A stretch of DNA of 21,573 bases from Rodentolepis nana (Eukaryota > Platyhelminthes > Cestoda > Cyclophyllidea > Hymenolepididae). A program made the translations under genes and the position numbers. Positions 18,209 to 21,573 of the stretch are shown here, piece after piece (position 1 is the stretch's first letter; the number at the start of each line of letters is the position of its first letter). The notes beneath the pieces are model-generated. The model had not been told where the DNA came from. It searched no databases and worked only from the letters and a program-made list of their open reading frames with translations. Location of the stretch: assembly GCA_900617975.1 (NCBI GenBank), contig UZAE01000537.1:1-21573 (forward strand), given 5' to 3'.

Positions 18209-19484
18209 AGGGAGATGAAAATCATTGAAAAAGAAATTTGAAAATATGTTTGCGCTCTACAATCATACAACCCCTGGTTTTTCATATATTTTGGAGCACT
18301 TTACAATAGTTGAATCTAACTGTAAGGGTGACTGAGCGAAGTGTCATCATGTTCTTAGTATTTTTAAACCCAGAACATATTTCTTAATCAAAATGTCAAA
18401 CAGAAAATGGGTAACCCTCTTCGGTAAGGAGTGCATTAACTCCTCGTTTCCTCTGAAGTAATTTTATGAATATACAAACCAATGAATGTATTTATCTGAC
18501 ATATATCAAACGATTTCACCTCTTAAGATTTCATTGCATTAATTTGGTGTAAATGACGCATTCTTATCTTATTGCTATGAGTTAGCTTCTAACCATCTTT
18601 ATATATTTCAGTTGATCTAACAGGTGTAAAGAAAAATTATTTAAGATTATTCATGAATAAAAGGAGGTTTGCTCCAATAAAGGAACTTAGTTTGATCCTT
18701 TTTTAATGCTAATAAACAAAATTAAAATTTTAAAATTCCGAATCAAGCTCGTTAAAATTAGAAACCAATCGGCAATTAATTTCCAAAATTGTGATATTTT
18801 AAAACGTTTGAATAGTTTAAATTTTTTAGGCATGCTAATTGGTCCTTTGACTCGAAAGTTTTGTAGTGTAAGTTGCCTTGTAACAACCATTGGATTTTGT
18901 CATGGATTAAATATGGCCGATAGAAAATTGAGGGGTCGCCCTCTGATTTAACCCTTTTCGGCCTAAATTAAATGGACCCTTTTCTTTCCATCTTTGTTTT
19001 CAAAGGTGGTATACGCAGAGGTTATACTTGTATTTTGTGAAAAGGGTGTGTTTTGAGAATTACGATGGCATTTTGAATTTTAATGTTCGATTTGCTATTT
19101 CTGTTACTATTTGTTTTGGAAGTTAATTTTTTGGGAGTGAAGGACGATTCGGCATAACTAACTTGTGCCTTATGCATGTAGTCAGTGAGTTCACTATGCG
19201 GACGGTCACATTTGCGCAGTCATCTCATCAGTTTCAATGCTCGGCATCGACTGGCGGATTAGCATCTTGGGCCTTATTGTTGGGGAAATAAAGACATTTT
19301 ACCCTCTACTTACTAATATGTTGGCTGGGAAGTGTACATCTTGTACTTTAGTATATATTATCTCTCGTCTTCTGTTTTTTTTTCAATTTCTTTAACTTTT
19401 AGATGGAATTGGACTTCTGGAACACGAATTGGAAGCAGCTACTTTTGACTTCGGGAACTATGATCTCGTTGAACGTAACATCCT
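18209..19484. other. Interval without a recognised gene
   Basis: AT-rich to about 18950, then mixed. The overlapping open frames at 18687-18951 look like chance. At 19237-19395 an ATG opens a 52-codon plus frame starting MLGIDWRISILGLIVGEIK, with AATAAA inside it (about 19289). At 19396-19484 another plus frame reads acidic, protein-like sequence up to the LTR-like repeat. Neither can be assigned. Confidence 0.4.
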
Positions 19485-19655
19485 TGTAGCGATTTGCTAC
19501 ACTAGTAAAGCCTGACTGACTCAGTAATCTCTGTGGCAGATTCTCCTACATCTAGCTAGACTCCCAGAACTAGCTAAGCTACAGCCCAGCTATAGAGGAT
19601 ACAGACTCATGGCATGTAACACGTTCATTCAGTAAGGGTATTGTGGGTAAAAGTA
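19485..19655 (+). mobile_element. LTR-like dispersed repeat, copy B
   Basis: It starts TGTAGCGATTTGCTACACTAG, keeping the same 6-bp inverted repeat as copy A with a changed loop. The core matches copy A through TCTCTGTGGCAGATT, CCTACATCTAGCTAGACTCC and AGCTAAGCTACA (19572-19583). Similarity fades and stops near GGTAAAAGTA (19646-19655). Flanking sequence on the left is unrelated to that of copy A, which fixes the left boundary. I found no target duplication and no polypurine tract. TGGCGG at 19685 could be read as a primer-binding site start, but nothing after it supports an internal gag. Confidence 0.6.
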
Positions 19656-21573
19656 TACACGCAGGGAACTTAATCATGATCATCATGGCGGATTAGGTTA
19701 AACAGACGAAGGCTTCCTATTGGCCACTGGTTGTGTGCATGCGATGAAGCGTTAAACGATGACGTGTTCCACAACGCTCTCCCTCTGGAACGTTTGTAGA
19801 TAGCTGAAATGCAACGAACGCTTGAAAAATAATGGTTAATGAACAAAATCAACCAGTTGAAGGGGGGGGGGTAGATCTTTGGTCTTAGTGTAACAGGGTT
19901 TTGAGTAGAGGTGGGACAGGTGTTAGAACTGCAGGGGCAGGATAGTTGGAGTTGGAAGAAGTAGCAAAGTGGTCTTCGTTCACGCTTGTGGACCTTGCCG
20001 GCTGGACGAGTGGAACAGTATTTGGTTCACTGACGAGCGTCCTGTTGGATGTTTCGCCAGAGGTAACGATAAGTGATCAACTTTCTTGTTGAACGGATGT
20101 TTGGTTGCGATAATCCGGTCGAAATCTTCCGTTGTGTGCTTGCCTGGCGGTTCGCCTTGGCTTGCCGGTTGAAATGTCGCATTGAGTTAGGAACCTGTAA
20201 GAGAAGTCATCGAAGAGTAGCCTGTTCCGGCTGATGTGTTCCATTTTGTAAAATTAAAGGGTCCTTGAGTTTCGTGTAAAGATTGAAATTTGAATCGCAA
20301 CGTGTTCCGACTTGCCTGTTTATGAAGGCATTCTGAGGGAGGCATAGCGAGTGAAAGGAGAGCCGTTGATGTGTTAATCGTAAGTGTGGAGAGGAACCAT
20401 CAGGTATGTAGAGCGACGCAAAGTGCAATCACGTCGCCATTCAGATATCGGGTCTCGGTTGAGCAGAAGAAGTCAGGATTCGACATTTTGTGGGTAACGG
20501 CAGCGGACGGGAGTTGATTGTGATAATTCGAGCAGAAAAAGACCACCGAGGGATACGAAGAGAAAATCGCGATGCCAGTGAGAGATTGTTTATCTGCAGA
20601 ATGTTTGAAATCAGTCTTTGGCAACACGTCAGAGTCACCAATTTGTGGCGGATTGGGCACTGGTTGTACGACCGCACCTTCCAATTCTGGCGTGCGTGGA
20701 TGCGTTTACGTGCAACAGCCTTAGTGAAGGACCTTTCGAATCCATTTGATCAGCCATGTCAAATGCAGGTAAACCACTGATATGGACACCTCCACTTTTT
20801 ATTTGTTAGATGATGCCAAATTTGTACTTGAACGGTGTCGATTGTAAAGACTTGGACTTTTCTTATCAAATGTTTTCTTTTTTATGTTAATTATTGGTAT
20901 TGGTGCATTGTATTGTGTTGTGTTTGAAATGTGCTCGATTGGATTTGTGGTTTCAAAATAGTTGTTTCCTTAGCTTAATCACTGTGCCTCACGTTTTATT
21001 TACTCCGACATCTTTGATTACCTTCAATTCGATCACCATGTTCCTCAGCAGTGCGCTCATATAGTCGATGTTCCTGTCCTATCACTGAAATTGTCTCTCC
21101 CACTACCCGGAATGCTTTAAAAAGAGCCCTTGAGTAAGCGTAGTTCTCACCTAGTGTAGATGCTTCAAAGGTAAGAAGACAGCCATGATAGTGTGATAGT
21201 GATTGGGATAGTGTGGCTTGAATTTTATGCTCCTAGAAGGTATTTGGTGGCCTTGTGAGATCCGACTGGACAGTCGTGGTAGTGCTGTGGACTGCACCAT
21301 TTCAAAGCTTAATCAGTCTATCTGCTTATACATCTCAGGACAATTAAATGTGTTAAGCGCCAATTGAGGTGCGGCAATCGTCAATGAGATTCACTGAGAT
21401 CGTTCTCAAATTCAGTTCCCAATGGTAGAATACTGTGGCCTAATTAACCACAAATCCCAGAACTCATCAGTAAAGCGTGAATGTCTAATGCATCCGTTGG
21501 CTACTTCTGGCCATATAGTCATTGATTACTATATGTTGTAGTCAGCTCAAAACCGAAACTTTTACATTTATAG
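19656..21573. other. GC-richer block and right flank, no gene assigned
   Basis: From about 19.7 to 20.8 kb the sequence is visibly less AT-rich than the rest of the window. It has open frames on both strands: plus 20490-20780 (rich in Trp and Arg, first codon GTG) and minus 20400-20684 and 20441-20677. None begins with a good ATG or shows a domain. CAG|GTAAAC at 20766-20774 resembles a donor on the plus strand. A decayed retroelement interior or part of an untypical exon are both possible. From 20.8 kb to the end I see nothing. Confidence 0.4.

Noticed and set aside
20400..20780. Gag-like gene in the GC-richer block
   Set aside because: The frames start with GTG or TTG, lack a gag or zinc-knuckle motif and overlap antisense. 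Only the composition is suggestive, so it is recorded as a finding, not a gene.
1..21573. CRISPR arrays, bacterial operons, ribosome binding sites
   Set aside because: Spliced genes with GT-AG introns and retroelements show a eukaryotic nuclear sequence, and no spaced short repeats were seen.

Overview
This is a eukaryotic, metazoan nuclear window. It is AT-rich and gene-poor, with intron-split genes, GT-AG introns from 68 bp to more than 2 kb, and dispersed short retroelements. Nothing identifies the species. Several traits would fit a parasitic flatworm, perhaps a cestode: very short 5' leaders that begin at splice-acceptor-like sites, a tightly packed pair of co-oriented genes, and the AT-rich composition. 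That assignment is inference.

The only confident genes form one block on the minus strand between about 7.1 and 16.1 kb. Read from high to low coordinates they are: (1) a 70-residue protein with a mitochondrial-type N-terminus and one membrane segment, family not recognised (16095-15883); (2) a five-exon apoptosis-inducing factor (AIFM1-like flavoprotein; exons 15766-15468, 15399-15362, 13576-13174, 10899-10660 and 9875-8582), whose reconstructed reading frame closes exactly to 757 residues; (3) the anaphase-promoting-complex RING subunit APC11 (exon 2 at 7391-7149, probable two-codon exon 1 at 8330-8325). Genes 1 and 2 are only 116 bp apart, and each start codon lies 2-6 nt after an AG acceptor preceded by a T-rich tract. 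This looks like a small operon resolved by spliced-leader trans-splicing that pairs two probable mitochondrial proteins.

The rest is non-coding as far as I can see, and repeats dominate it. The best find is a family of about 300-bp SINE-like elements: five full-length copies (955-1355, 3009-3301, 5238-5540, 7461-7775, 17886-18195), one copy cut by the window start (1-94) and one 3' fragment (3488-3540). The full copies share the same 5' end and an ATAAATAAAT-type tail. They are flanked by target-site duplications of 9-15 bp, perfect in three cases. One copy sits in APC11 intron 1. A second repeat starts with TGTAGC and resembles the end of an LTR; it occurs at 2800-2954 and 19485-19655. Other features are a 31-base poly-G run (4252-4282), a CA/C-rich tract in the presumed APC11 3' UTR, a 45-bp hairpin (16667-16711), and a GC-richer block (about 19.7-20.8 kb) with no gene I can name.

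The AIF-like protein is unusual. It keeps both dinucleotide-binding folds and the AIF C-terminal domain, but it has replaced several residues that contact FAD or NADH in mammalian AIF, and it carries a long C-terminal extension.
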